Source: JAKJEP01 sp964580995 (GTDB taxonomy: Bacteria > Planctomycetota > Phycisphaerae > Sedimentisphaerales > SM23-30). Taken from it: 60,137 nt of DNA. The position numbers were made by a program, and so were the translations under genes. Position 1 is the stretch's first letter. The number at the start of each line of letters is the position of its first letter. Below, one piece after another: positions 45,059-52,778 of this stretch. The notes beneath the pieces were generated by a model. That model worked only from the letters and a program-made list of their open reading frames with translations. It searched no databases and was not told the origin of the DNA. The stretch lies in the NCBI GenBank assembly GCA_964580995.1, contig CAZOMV010000022.1, positions 1 to 60,137 on the forward strand, read 5' to 3'.

Positions 45059-46267
45059 CTATTTCACCTCAACGAGGGAATTGTATTCGCCGAAGGGATT
45101 GGCCGAGATTTTTTTGTTATAGGGGTCCGGCTGCCACCGCCCGTCCACGACATACCGGTATTGATACGTTCCCCCGTTCAGCGGCAGCTCGATCTCCCAC
45201 AGCCCGCCCGCGTCTGCCTTCAGCAGCGGGGTCCGCTCCGGCTGCCAGTTATTGAAATCCCCCGCCAGCTGAACCGTGTCCGCCTTGGGATACAACGCCG
45301 CAAATTTCACTTTTCCCTGCTCCGCCTTGATCCCGTAAAACTGATTGATTTTGGCTTCCACCGACTGTTGGGCTTCTTCCTGGAATACCGGCGTTTCCCC
45401 CAGCACTTCCTTGGATTCCGCCAGTAATTCGTTGGCGGTCTTGCTGATCGCCTGCAACTGCTCCTCGATCGATTGCACCGGGTCGGCCTGCGTTTGCACG
45501 GACACGCCGCTGGCTACTTCCTCGGCCAGCTTCAAAAAGTCCTGCATCCCCTTGCTGCTCGGATCATACTCCGAAATCGGCTGGCCGAAACTCGACGCCT
45601 CCTTCAGCTTGGTGTTAAAATTAATAATCGTTTTATACATCAGGGCATTCTGATGTTTCTTCAGCTCATTGAGCACTTCCCGCGCCAGCTTGGTCCGGAC
45701 ATCATACATACTCGCCAATACCCGAATGCGGATCGTTTGCTGGCATTGTTTTTTCAGTACGTTCAGGGTCTCCAGTTGTTTCGTAAGGCCGTGCAAGGCA
45801 AAATACCCCGTTTCCACCGGAATCAGTACCTCATCGGCAGCTCGCAGGGCATTAAAGGTCAGCAACCCCACACTCGGCGGGCAGTCGATAATCACAAAAT
45901 CATAATCGGCCGCATCGTTCGCCAGCACATCCAGCAGCCGGTCTTCCCGGTGATCCTGACCGGCCAACTGCGGTTCCAGGGCCGCCAGCTCGATCCCCGA
46001 CGGTGCCATATCGAAATTCTTCGATATCTGCCATACGATATGCTTCAATTCCGTGCGATTCTCATCGTAAGCGGTAATCAGTAGGTCATATACGTTCTTT
46101 TCAATCTGATCTTCCGGTACCGCCAAGCCCACCGCGCAATGCGACTGCGGATCCATATCCACCAGTAACGTGCGATACCCATTCACGGCCAGACATGCAG
46201 ATAGATTCGTAGCAACCGTAGTCTTTCCGCAGCCCCCTTTCTGATTGATTACCGATATACAACGCAT
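45059..46267 (-). CDS. ParA-family ATPase fused to a C-terminal CBM48/AMPK-type glycogen-binding domain
   Basis: 402 residues. Residues 1-255 are a complete ParA ATPase: deviant Walker A KGGCGKTT (10-17), A' LLVDMDPQ (Asp37, Asp39), Walker B IIDCPPS (Asp128). Residues ~256-315 are charged and helical, probably a coiled-coil linker. Residues ~318-402 match the AMPK-beta/isoamylase early-set glycogen-binding domain: GDFNNW (Trp341), YQYRYVVDGRW (Arg371, Trp378) and a late EYNSLVEV (Asn396). These sit where AMPK-beta carries Trp100, Lys126, Trp133 and Asn150, which contact glucan. ParA proteins position chromosomes, plasmids or protein bodies; this domain would direct one to glycogen (inference). 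The start is preceded by AGAGG. Confidence 0.92.
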   Translation of the reverse strand: MRCISVINQKGGCGKTTVATNLSACLAVNGYRTLLVDMDPQSHCAVGLAVPEDQIEKNVYDLLITAYDENRTELKHIVWQISKNFDMAPSGIELAALEPQLAGQDHREDRLLDVLANDAADYDFVIIDCPPSVGLLTFNALRAADEVLIPVETGYFALHGLTKQLETLNVLKKQCQQTIRIRVLASMYDVRTKLAREVLNELKKHQNALMYKTIINFNTKLKEASSFGQPISEYDPSSKGMQDFLKLAEEVASGVSVQTQADPVQSIEEQLQAISKTANELLAESKEVLGETPVFQEEAQQSVEAKINQFYGIKAEQGKVKFAALYPKADTVQLAGDFNNWQPERTPLLKADAGGLWEIELPLNGGTYQYRYVVDGRWQPDPYNKKISANPFGEYNSLVEVK

Positions 46268-46336
46268 CTTTTTACCTCTTTTCTCTTTGCCGGTGAACTG
46301 AATAGTCCCAAAATCCTACGCTTTCTTATGCGATTC

Positions 46337-46480
46337 CTATACGTTTCCCATGAGCGGCTCGAATAGTAACTCTTTGCCAAGTATGGTCCATGTGACTTTT
46401 TTCGGTAAAAAGACCGATAAAACTTTACAAATTTTATCGGACGGCGGCAATTTTAACCCTTTATCAGTAGTGATAGCCAT
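46337..46480 (-). CDS. Small hypothetical ORF upstream of ParA-CBM48
   Basis: 47-residue frame (MAITTDKGLKLPPSDKICK to EPLMGNV) with a strong ribosome binding site (AAGGGGG, 6 nt before the ATG), 69 bp upstream of the ParA-CBM48 gene on the same strand. The 9-bp inverted repeat CCGATAAAA/TTTTATCGG lies inside it. No signal peptide or known domain. It could be a small co-transcribed protein, a leader peptide or chance. Confidence 0.4.
   Translation of the reverse strand: MAITTDKGLKLPPSDKICKVLSVFLPKKVTWTILGKELLFEPLMGNV
46414..46440. repeat. Inverted repeat CCGATAAAA-N9-TTTTATCGG upstream of ParA-CBM48
   Basis: Perfect 9-bp arms (46414-46422 and 46432-46440) with a 9-bp gap. The same 9-mer recurs at 46520-46528, just beside a TATAAT box (minus strand, 46535-46530), at 47057-47065, and in inverse form at 41819-41827. 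It may be a regulator site or a centromere-like site for the ParA system. Confidence 0.55.
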
Positions 46481-46710
46481 GCTTTACCCCCTTTTAGATC
46501 CCGACTCCACAGAATCTATCCGATAAAAAATTATATAAACTACTGTAAGAAATGAATTTACAGAACAAATGACCATCCGCTTGCCCCCGCGCAGCCCGCT
46601 TTTAGGTTTCCGCTAATCCCGACAGCATTTTCCCATACGTACACCCTCTTCTTCCCCGGAATTCCCGATACCAGCGCCCGGCGCCTTCCGGGCGGTCCTT
46701 CTGTCGGCAC

Positions 46711-46920
46711 TTACTCGGTATAGATATGCCACCGCGTCAATTGGCTCGGCTTGTCCAGCAGCAGAATGTTGTCGATATCCTCATTGAACATCATCCGGTT
46801 CAGATTCGATATCCGGCTGTATTTGCGGTTTTGCTCCTCTGGTGTATTGGTTAGCGTCTGGCAGCCGCCTATCATCAACGCCAGGGATACCAACAAAGTC
46901 GCGAATGTTACTTTCAACAT
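46711..46920 (-). CDS. Small lipoprotein
   Basis: 69 residues: signal MLKVTFATLLVSLALMIGGC with a clear lipobox, then a hydrophilic 49-residue mature part (NRKYSRISNLNRMMFNEDID, LDKPSQLTRWHIY). AGAGG precedes the ATG by 8 nt. Short lipoproteins with this NLNRMMFNED-type tail seem to recur in related planctomycetes, but no function is known to me. It stands alone between two long gaps. Confidence 0.75.
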   Translation of the reverse strand: MLKVTFATLLVSLALMIGGCQTLTNTPEEQNRKYSRISNLNRMMFNEDIDNILLLDKPSQLTRWHIYTE

Positions 46921-47448
46921 AAAACAAACCTCTTCATTGTTTTCTACTACGGTTTATACCTTCGGTTAGCCTACTTAACGCTTCTAGCCTGCCTCATGAA
47001 CCACCCAGGCATGCGGGTAACTATTTCATTTTAAATGTTCCCCGCATCGATGTCAACCGATAAAATTCCCCAAAAACATTCCAAAAACATCCCAACGCCG
47101 TCCGTTTCGAACAAAAGAATCAATGCGGACATAACATATTTTATATCAATAGGTTACACTATTCAATGCCCCGGCAGGTTTCCTTGCTCTGTGCAGCATG
47201 GAGGATCCTCCCTGCTGCCCTGATGATGATTTTTCCTTTCCGGAATAACCCTTCGAAATTTGCACGAAAACAGGGATAATTCAATAACTCCGCCGCCTAA
47301 TGCCGATATTTTTCAGAAGTTTATTATTTCTTCATAATACTACGGCTGTGCTCCGTAGATGGAAGTAACTGCAAAAAAGTAGCTGGCAAAGGTTGTGGTT
47401 TCGTAGTAACTCACACAACTTTTTAACGTTTTTTTTCGCAGATAGGGA
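46921..47448. other. Intergenic region between lipoprotein and DUF4956 genes
   Basis: 528 bp without a supported gene. It contains one CCGATAAAA copy (47057-47065) and an imperfect 26-bp palindrome at 47193-47218 centred on GGAGGATCCTCC, with one mismatch. An ORF at 47035-47223 has no ribosome binding site and odd composition and is not called. The promoters of both divergent genes should lie here, but no convincing boxes were found. Confidence 0.5.
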
Positions 47449-48141
47449 GTGTGTCGTATCGGCAAATTTGAGACATTTGAACAATTTCTGACCAATCAAA
47501 GTATTCAGGTGAACGTGGTTAGTTTTACCATCAACCTGCTGGTAGCGGTGGCCCTGGCGAGCTTTTTGAATTGGCTTTACGTTAAATACGGTTCTTCGTT
47601 GTCTAATAGAAGGCTTTTTGCCAGAAATTTCCTTCTGATTACGTTGACTACCATGTTAATCATTACCATCGTAAAATCTTCCCTGGCATTATCTCTCGGG
47701 CTGGTGGGAGCTTTGTCGATTGTCCGATTTCGTGCCGCGATCAAAGAACCGGAAGAATTGGCGTATCTTTTTCTTGCGATCAGTATCGGATTGGGGCTGG
47801 GCGCCGATCAAACACGGATTACCGTTATCGCCTTTATCTTTATCGCGCTGGTGATTATTCTTAGAAATAGAAAAAACAAAAAACACCAGGATCAAAATCT
47901 GTGCCTGACCATTTCCAGCCAAAATCCGCAAAAAATCTCCCTGGAACAAATTATCGAAACGCTTAAAAAGCACTGCACCGAAGTCGAAATTAAACGATTC
48001 GATGAGACAAAGGAACAACTGAATGCCGCCTTTTTTGTCGAGTTCGACACCTTTGAAAAACTCACACAAACCAAAAATGATTTACAAAATGTAAATGAGC
48101 ATGTAAAGGTTACTTTCCTGGACAATAAAGGGTTGATTTAA
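47449..48141 (+). CDS. DUF4956-family membrane protein
   Basis: 230 residues. Three to four membrane helices fill residues ~22-145 (VSFTINLLVAVALASFLNWLY; FLLITLTTMLIITIVKSSLA; ITVIAFIFIALVIIL), with the family signature GLVGALSIVRFRAAIKEPEE between them. A cytoplasmic ferredoxin-fold-like tail follows (~150-230). The start is uncertain: GTG at 47449 directly abuts AGGGAG. DUF4956 proteins are often encoded beside CotH kinases and VTC-domain proteins, exactly as here; their role is unknown. Confidence 0.8.
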   Translation: MCRIGKFETFEQFLTNQSIQVNVVSFTINLLVAVALASFLNWLYVKYGSSLSNRRLFARNFLLITLTTMLIITIVKSSLALSLGLVGALSIVRFRAAIKEPEELAYLFLAISIGLGLGADQTRITVIAFIFIALVIILRNRKNKKHQDQNLCLTISSQNPQKISLEQIIETLKKHCTEVEIKRFDETKEQLNAAFFVEFDTFEKLTQTKNDLQNVNEHVKVTFLDNKGLI

Positions 48142-48218
48142 ACGATTTGCGAATGTACAGCCTCGATCCCGGCGATAGAGGCCAATACGCGGCTCTGGGT
48201 TGTATGGCAAGATTATAA

Positions 48219-50858
48219 ATGAAAATAGTATCGAATAATACGCATCTCCTGCCCCAACCGTGGCTTTGTTTTGTAAAAAGACGGAAAGTGATGATTGCGG
48301 CTGCCATCCTGGTATTGGGATTGTATTCAGCCGCACTGTTCGTCATGGGCGCTTATGCGCACAAAACGGCCTATATCGGAAAAATAAAACTGGCTCTCCT
48401 TGCCAATTACAAAATACCCTATCAATATACAGAAGGTTTGCTGAGCAATCCTGAAAAGATAACCATTGACATCAAGCACAAAAATTTTCAAAAACTCGCC
48501 TATTTTCGTAAAAAAGCTTTACAGCAGGGAAATATCGCCACTACCGAAGATTCGTATGTCCCAGCCAAAATTACCGTCGGCAGCAAAACGGTAAAAGCGG
48601 ACGTCCGATTAAAGGGAGACGACATCGATCATGTCCAGGGAGACAAGTGGTCCTTGCGAATTAAAATCAAAGGAGAGGAAAGCCTGTTCGGCATGAGTCG
48701 CTTCTCCCTGCAGGATCCGAAAGTAAGTGGTTATATTTATGAATGGCTTTTGCATCGGCTCTTTGCGCAGGAAGGCCTGATTGCCTTGCGATATGATTTT
48801 GTCGATGTGACCATTAACGGCACGCATAAAGGGATCTACACCCTGGAAGAAAGCTTCTCGAAGGAATTAATTGAACACAATCAGAGAAGAGAAGGTCCGA
48901 TCCTCAAATTTGACGAGAGCGGGCTTTGGGATGGATCCAGGGACAATTCCGGTGTCGCCCAGTCGCTTGCCGATATCTATTTCTGTAGTGACATTGATTC
49001 GTTCCGCACCAAAAAGGTCTTGCAGAGCGAAAGCCTGCAAAACGAGTATCGTGCCGCGCAGCAATTGCTCGAAAACTTCAGAAGCAAAACCCGCAAGCCT
49101 TCGGAGGTGTTCGATATAAAAAAACTTGCGATTTTGTATGCTCTGGGGAGCATGACAGACGCCAACCACGGCCTGCTCTGGAAAAATGTTCGCTATTATT
49201 ATAATCCCATAACGGCAAAACTGGAAGTCATCGGGTATAATGCCTATAATTATTTCACATTATGGTTAAACCCAATGCATAAACTCAACTGGGTGGACAA
49301 CTACGAATATGAAGATTTCATCCCCGCCTATCATAACCTGATCTTTCAAGATCCTGAATTTATAGATGGGTACGTAAAAGCGTTGGACAGGATCAGCAAA
49401 GAGGAATATCTGGACACCTTCTTTGTCTCCATACAAAAAGAGCTGGATGAAAAACTGGCCATCTTACACCGGGAATATCCGGGATTCGTGTTTGACCAAA
49501 AAAATTTCTATATAAATCAGCCTTTTATCCGAAACATGATACATCCCTCCATCCCGGCCAAGGCCCGAATCCAATGGACCCCGGCGCAAGGCCCCGATCC
49601 AAATGAATACTTGACCATCCTGGCGGCGAACACCGGTTTTATGCCGATTCAGGTGGTTTCCATCCTGGATACGGAAAGCAATACCACCTATCCTCTCCAG
49701 GCGAATACAGTGCCCGGCAAGAAGCCCGCTCAGCCGCTGGCCTATGTGCCCCTGCAATTCGAGGAACATATTCCTCCCATCCGGAAAGATAAGATTGGGA
49801 ATAATCTTACCTTCAATTACCGCGTCATCGGTATGAATCAAATGCTTTCATCAAACGTTGACGCACCGCCTCTCGATATAAGTGACATGCCGTTAGTGAC
49901 GAATGGCAATTGGGAAGAAACGTTATCTGAACATAATATGCTAGAGAGGGGCCAGCCGGATAATACGTTAATCATTCGACCCGGCCAATGGGAGATCTCG
50001 CAGAATCTGGTGATCCCCGCCGGCTGTACCGTTGTCGGCTCGCCCGGCGTGACATTGAACCTCCTCAATTTCGCCAAGATCATCTCGTATGCCCCCATCC
50101 GATGGGAAGGCAACGAAAACAACCCGATTGTGATTGAATCCACGGACTCGACCGGCCAGGGTCTCGTGGTCATCAGCGCCGGGCAGGAATCAAAACTCAG
50201 CTATGTCCTATTTAGAAATCTGTCGAATCCCGATCAAAATGCCTGGAAACTGACAGGTTCCGTCACCTTCTACGAGTCACCGGTTACGATCTCGCATTGC
50301 CAATTTATGCAAAACCATTCGGAAGATTGCCTGAATATTATCCGATCGGATTTCCACATCGAACACACCCTTTTCAACGGTACTTTCGCCGACGCCTTTG
50401 ACGCGGATTTCGGCAAGGGGAAAATAACCGGCTCCACTTTCACCAACTGCGGCAATGATGCCATAGATGTTTCCGGAACCCTGCTGGAACTGGCGGATAT
50501 CCGGATCAATTCCGCTGGCGATAAAGGGATCAGCGCCGGCGAAGACAGCGGCATCACCGCCTGTAGAATCAATATCGAAAATGCGGAAATCGCCGTTGCA
50601 TGCAAGGATACCTCCCGAATCACCATCAATGATATCCAGCTTTCCCGTTGCCGGATCGGTTTTACACCCTATCAGAAAAAATCGGAATTCGGACCGGCCT
50701 CTATTACGGTAAATCGCCTGAAAACAGATCATATCGACAGGCCCTTTCTCATCGAAGAAAATTCGACCATGATCTTGGACAATACCCCGCTGCTCTCTAA
50801 CCATAAAAACGTAAAAGATATGCTCTATGGAGTGGAATATGGAAAAAGCTCCAGATAA
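48219..50858 (+). CDS. CotH kinase family protein with C-terminal beta-helix
   Basis: 879 residues. A membrane helix near 25-47 anchors it with the rest outside. Residues ~120-430 form the CotH domain (VRLKGDDIDHVQGDKWSLRI, GMSRFSLQDP, RYDFVDVTINGTHKGIYTL, EESFSKELIE, ILKFDESGLWDG), the fold of spore-coat kinase CotH, which phosphorylates proteins with ATP; bacterial versions outside spore formers are uncharacterised. Residues ~580-860 repeat short strands (VTISHCQF, GKITGSTFTNCGNDAIDVSG, SGITACRINIENAEIAV), a right-handed parallel beta-helix. It lies between the DUF4956 and VTC genes and overlaps the latter by 20 nt. Confidence 0.88.
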   Translation: MKIVSNNTHLLPQPWLCFVKRRKVMIAAAILVLGLYSAALFVMGAYAHKTAYIGKIKLALLANYKIPYQYTEGLLSNPEKITIDIKHKNFQKLAYFRKKALQQGNIATTEDSYVPAKITVGSKTVKADVRLKGDDIDHVQGDKWSLRIKIKGEESLFGMSRFSLQDPKVSGYIYEWLLHRLFAQEGLIALRYDFVDVTINGTHKGIYTLEESFSKELIEHNQRREGPILKFDESGLWDGSRDNSGVAQSLADIYFCSDIDSFRTKKVLQSESLQNEYRAAQQLLENFRSKTRKPSEVFDIKKLAILYALGSMTDANHGLLWKNVRYYYNPITAKLEVIGYNAYNYFTLWLNPMHKLNWVDNYEYEDFIPAYHNLIFQDPEFIDGYVKALDRISKEEYLDTFFVSIQKELDEKLAILHREYPGFVFDQKNFYINQPFIRNMIHPSIPAKARIQWTPAQGPDPNEYLTILAANTGFMPIQVVSILDTESNTTYPLQANTVPGKKPAQPLAYVPLQFEEHIPPIRKDKIGNNLTFNYRVIGMNQMLSSNVDAPPLDISDMPLVTNGNWEETLSEHNMLERGQPDNTLIIRPGQWEISQNLVIPAGCTVVGSPGVTLNLLNFAKIISYAPIRWEGNENNPIVIESTDSTGQGLVVISAGQESKLSYVLFRNLSNPDQNAWKLTGSVTFYESPVTISHCQFMQNHSEDCLNIIRSDFHIEHTLFNGTFADAFDADFGKGKITGSTFTNCGNDAIDVSGTLLELADIRINSAGDKGISAGEDSGITACRINIENAEIAVACKDTSRITINDIQLSRCRIGFTPYQKKSEFGPASITVNRLKTDHIDRPFLIEENSTMILDNTPLLSNHKNVKDMLYGVEYGKSSR

Positions 50859-51525
50859 CTATCGGTATGAAAGAAAGTTCGCACTGAACGGAATCTCAAT
50901 ACACGAAATCCTGGACCTGGTCAAATTCCACCCCGCGATTTTCACGGAGCTTTACCCGCCCCGTTTCGTGAATAACATCTATTTCGATTCCTTAAACAGG
51001 GATAGTTATTATGACACCCTGGATGGCGTTGCGCAAAGAGTGAAAGTCCGGATCCGGTGGTACGGCGGCCTCTTCGGATTCATCGCCAAACCCATCCTCG
51101 AACTCAAGATCAGGAAAGGCCTGCTTGGCACCAAGCAATCTCGCCCCCTGGCGCCGTTCTCCCTCGATAATACCTTCAACCAGGAAACGCTCCAGCAGGT
51201 ACTCGCCGATAGCCAACTGGATGAATTTCTCCACCTTCATGTAGCTCTGCTCAATCCCTCGCTGATCAATCGCTATTATCGCTATTACTTTCAATCCTTC
51301 GATGGCGCGTTTCGTATTACAATCGATACCGGCATGGAATTCTATCCGGCAGACACCCCGCCCCATCCGGATATGTACCGGTTTACCGATTATCACAACA
51401 CCGTACTGGAACTGAAATATGATCCGGATAATAGCCGCGACGCCAGCCATATCCTGAACGCCTTCCCTTTCCGGATGACCAAAAACTCAAAATACACCAA
51501 CGGCATGGATTGCCTGGCATTCTAA
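50839..51525 (+). CDS. VTC-domain protein (polyphosphate polymerase-like)
   Basis: 228 residues with the VTC tunnel fold: NYRYERKFALNG at the start, FVNNIYFDSLNRDSYYDTLDG, KVRIRWYG and LELKIRKGLLGTK (basic residues lining the tunnel), and VLELKYDPDN near the end. In yeast Vtc4 this domain makes polyphosphate from ATP; bacterial single-domain versions are largely unstudied. The ATG at 50839 has GGAG 6 nt upstream; the ATG at 50827 is an alternative. It overlaps the CotH gene, a sign of translational coupling, and ends the three-gene unit. Confidence 0.88.
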   Translation: MEKAPDNYRYERKFALNGISIHEILDLVKFHPAIFTELYPPRFVNNIYFDSLNRDSYYDTLDGVAQRVKVRIRWYGGLFGFIAKPILELKIRKGLLGTKQSRPLAPFSLDNTFNQETLQQVLADSQLDEFLHLHVALLNPSLINRYYRYYFQSFDGAFRITIDTGMEFYPADTPPHPDMYRFTDYHNTVLELKYDPDNSRDASHILNAFPFRMTKNSKYTNGMDCLAF

Positions 51526-51590
51526 AACGTAGGGCATAACCCCAACCGTAAGAGAGGGGGTCAAAAACGCTGTTTTGCGTTATGAATCTC

Positions 51591-52655
51591 TTATTGGGGG
51601 GAGTTCCGTATTTTCTTCTTCCTTGCCGCTAGCGCCAGCCCGCCCATTCCCAGCAGGCATATCATGCCGGGCTCGGGAATACCGGTGGAGATGATCGTGA
51701 TTCCATCGGTATTGAGTTCGTATAGCGTGGTGCCGTCGGGGCTGAGCAGCAGATTGGTCCACTGATAGGTTTCCGGGAAGCCGGTATTGTAATGAATGGA
51801 TTTTGGGAGGTTTATCGAGTCCGTCACCAGGCAGCATTCCAGATCAATCACATCCAGCGTGGTTCCATTTATCCCATAGCCCAGTCCGGCGGAGGAATCG
51901 ATAGCCAGGCCGCGGTAGTCGTTGGGAAGCGTACCATAAATGGCCAGATTTTCATCCAGAATCCGCGTTCCGTCGTTGTTGGTAACCATCGTCCACTTGC
52001 CGTCATTGCCCACCGCCAGCGTATCGATCCAATTCCAGTGGTCAATGCCAAAACCCGGTATGCTCACTGCCCCGCTCCAGTTTCCCGCGGCACTGTCGTA
52101 TTTCTTGATCCAGTTGTAGTCCGTCCGCAACAGGAACTGCTTGTTGGGGCTGGCGGCATCGAACCAGAAATTTTCCGTCTGACTGCCCACGGAGCCGGTG
52201 ATGGCATTAAAGGCAAACCCCTCAAAAGCATCCCCCTCGTAATCCCCCATCCGTATCTGCCCGGTGCCGTTAGCGGCGATGGCGATATTCGTGGGAGAAC
52301 CAGGAACCGAAATACGTCCCGCTTCCACGCCGGTCTGCAGATTCACCTTGCTCAGATTATTGGCTCCGTAGTTGCATACATAAGCATACGTCCCGGTTCC
52401 ATCAATATCCAGGCCGCGTGGCTGGGAGCCGACAAAAATGGGAGCCTTCACGGATTGCGTCGTACCATCAATCACATCCAGTTGATTCAGCGTATTGTTG
52501 GACACATAGAGATAATTCCGCCAGGGATCGTAAGCAATATTGCCGGGTTTCCCCGCCAGCGGGATCCGCACCGCCGGCCCGATCGCCGCCCCCGCCATCG
52601 GAACAATAGCAGTCGCAATAATCACTCCCAGCCAAAAAAAACGATTGCGTACCAT
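51591..52655 (-). CDS. PEP-CTERM beta-propeller protein (YncE-like), no. 1
   Basis: 354 residues: signal peptide MVRNRFFWLGVIIATAIVPM, a seven-bladed beta-propeller-like body (IAYDPWRNYLYVSNNTLNQL, VDVIDGTTQSV, RGLDIDGTGTYAYVCNYG and similar), and a PEP-CTERM tail (IPEPGMICLLGMGGLALAAR) followed by KKK. It is exported and probably processed by an exosortase, although no exosortase gene is in the window. The ATG at 52655 gives a clean signal peptide; the longer frame does not. It is preceded by the structured leader at 52673-52730. Confidence 0.88.
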   Translation of the reverse strand: MVRNRFFWLGVIIATAIVPMAGAAIGPAVRIPLAGKPGNIAYDPWRNYLYVSNNTLNQLDVIDGTTQSVKAPIFVGSQPRGLDIDGTGTYAYVCNYGANNLSKVNLQTGVEAGRISVPGSPTNIAIAANGTGQIRMGDYEGDAFEGFAFNAITGSVGSQTENFWFDAASPNKQFLLRTDYNWIKKYDSAAGNWSGAVSIPGFGIDHWNWIDTLAVGNDGKWTMVTNNDGTRILDENLAIYGTLPNDYRGLAIDSSAGLGYGINGTTLDVIDLECCLVTDSINLPKSIHYNTGFPETYQWTNLLLSPDGTTLYELNTDGITIISTGIPEPGMICLLGMGGLALAARKKKIRNSPQ

Positions 52656-52672
52656 TTTCCACCAACCTTTCC

Positions 52673-52730
52673 GCTCTTTCGAGCAATAACCAACCGGCAC
52701 AGAGAAAAACCGCTCTCTCTGCTCACCGGA
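52673..52730 (-). promoter_or_regulatory. Conserved structured 5' leader of PEP-CTERM gene 1 (element B)
   Basis: Reading the minus strand, CCGG (52729-52726) pairs with CCGG (52697-52694) and encloses CAGAGA/TCTCTG (52721-52716 with 52705-52700). A second hairpin GCTC-GAAA-GAGC (52684-52673) ends ~17 nt before the ATG. It matches the leader of PEP-CTERM gene 3 (54749-54808) in 34 of the first 38 bases, with a paired change in the second hairpin. It resembles no riboswitch class I can name. Confidence 0.6.
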
Positions 52731-52737
52731 TTTCCAG

Positions 52738-52778
52738 TTCAATCATGCTCTGCGTTTTCGCAACCATGCCAAACCGCC
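52738..52778. repeat. 41-bp direct repeat at 3' end of PEP-CTERM gene 2
   Basis: Matches 53714-53754 at 40 of 41 positions. It covers the last codons (LAWLRKRRA), the stop and 5 bp beyond, so the sorting tail of two neighbours is nearly identical even in DNA. Confidence 0.75.

Noticed and set aside
47035..47223. 62-codon plus-strand frame in the lipoprotein-DUF4956 gap
   Set aside because: No ribosome binding site, no recognisable features, and it crosses the palindrome; most likely chance.
52656..52742. Assignment of the PEP-CTERM leaders to c-di-GMP, preQ1, SAM or cobalamin riboswitches
   Set aside because: Key conserved bases of these classes as I remember them are absent; left as an unassigned element.
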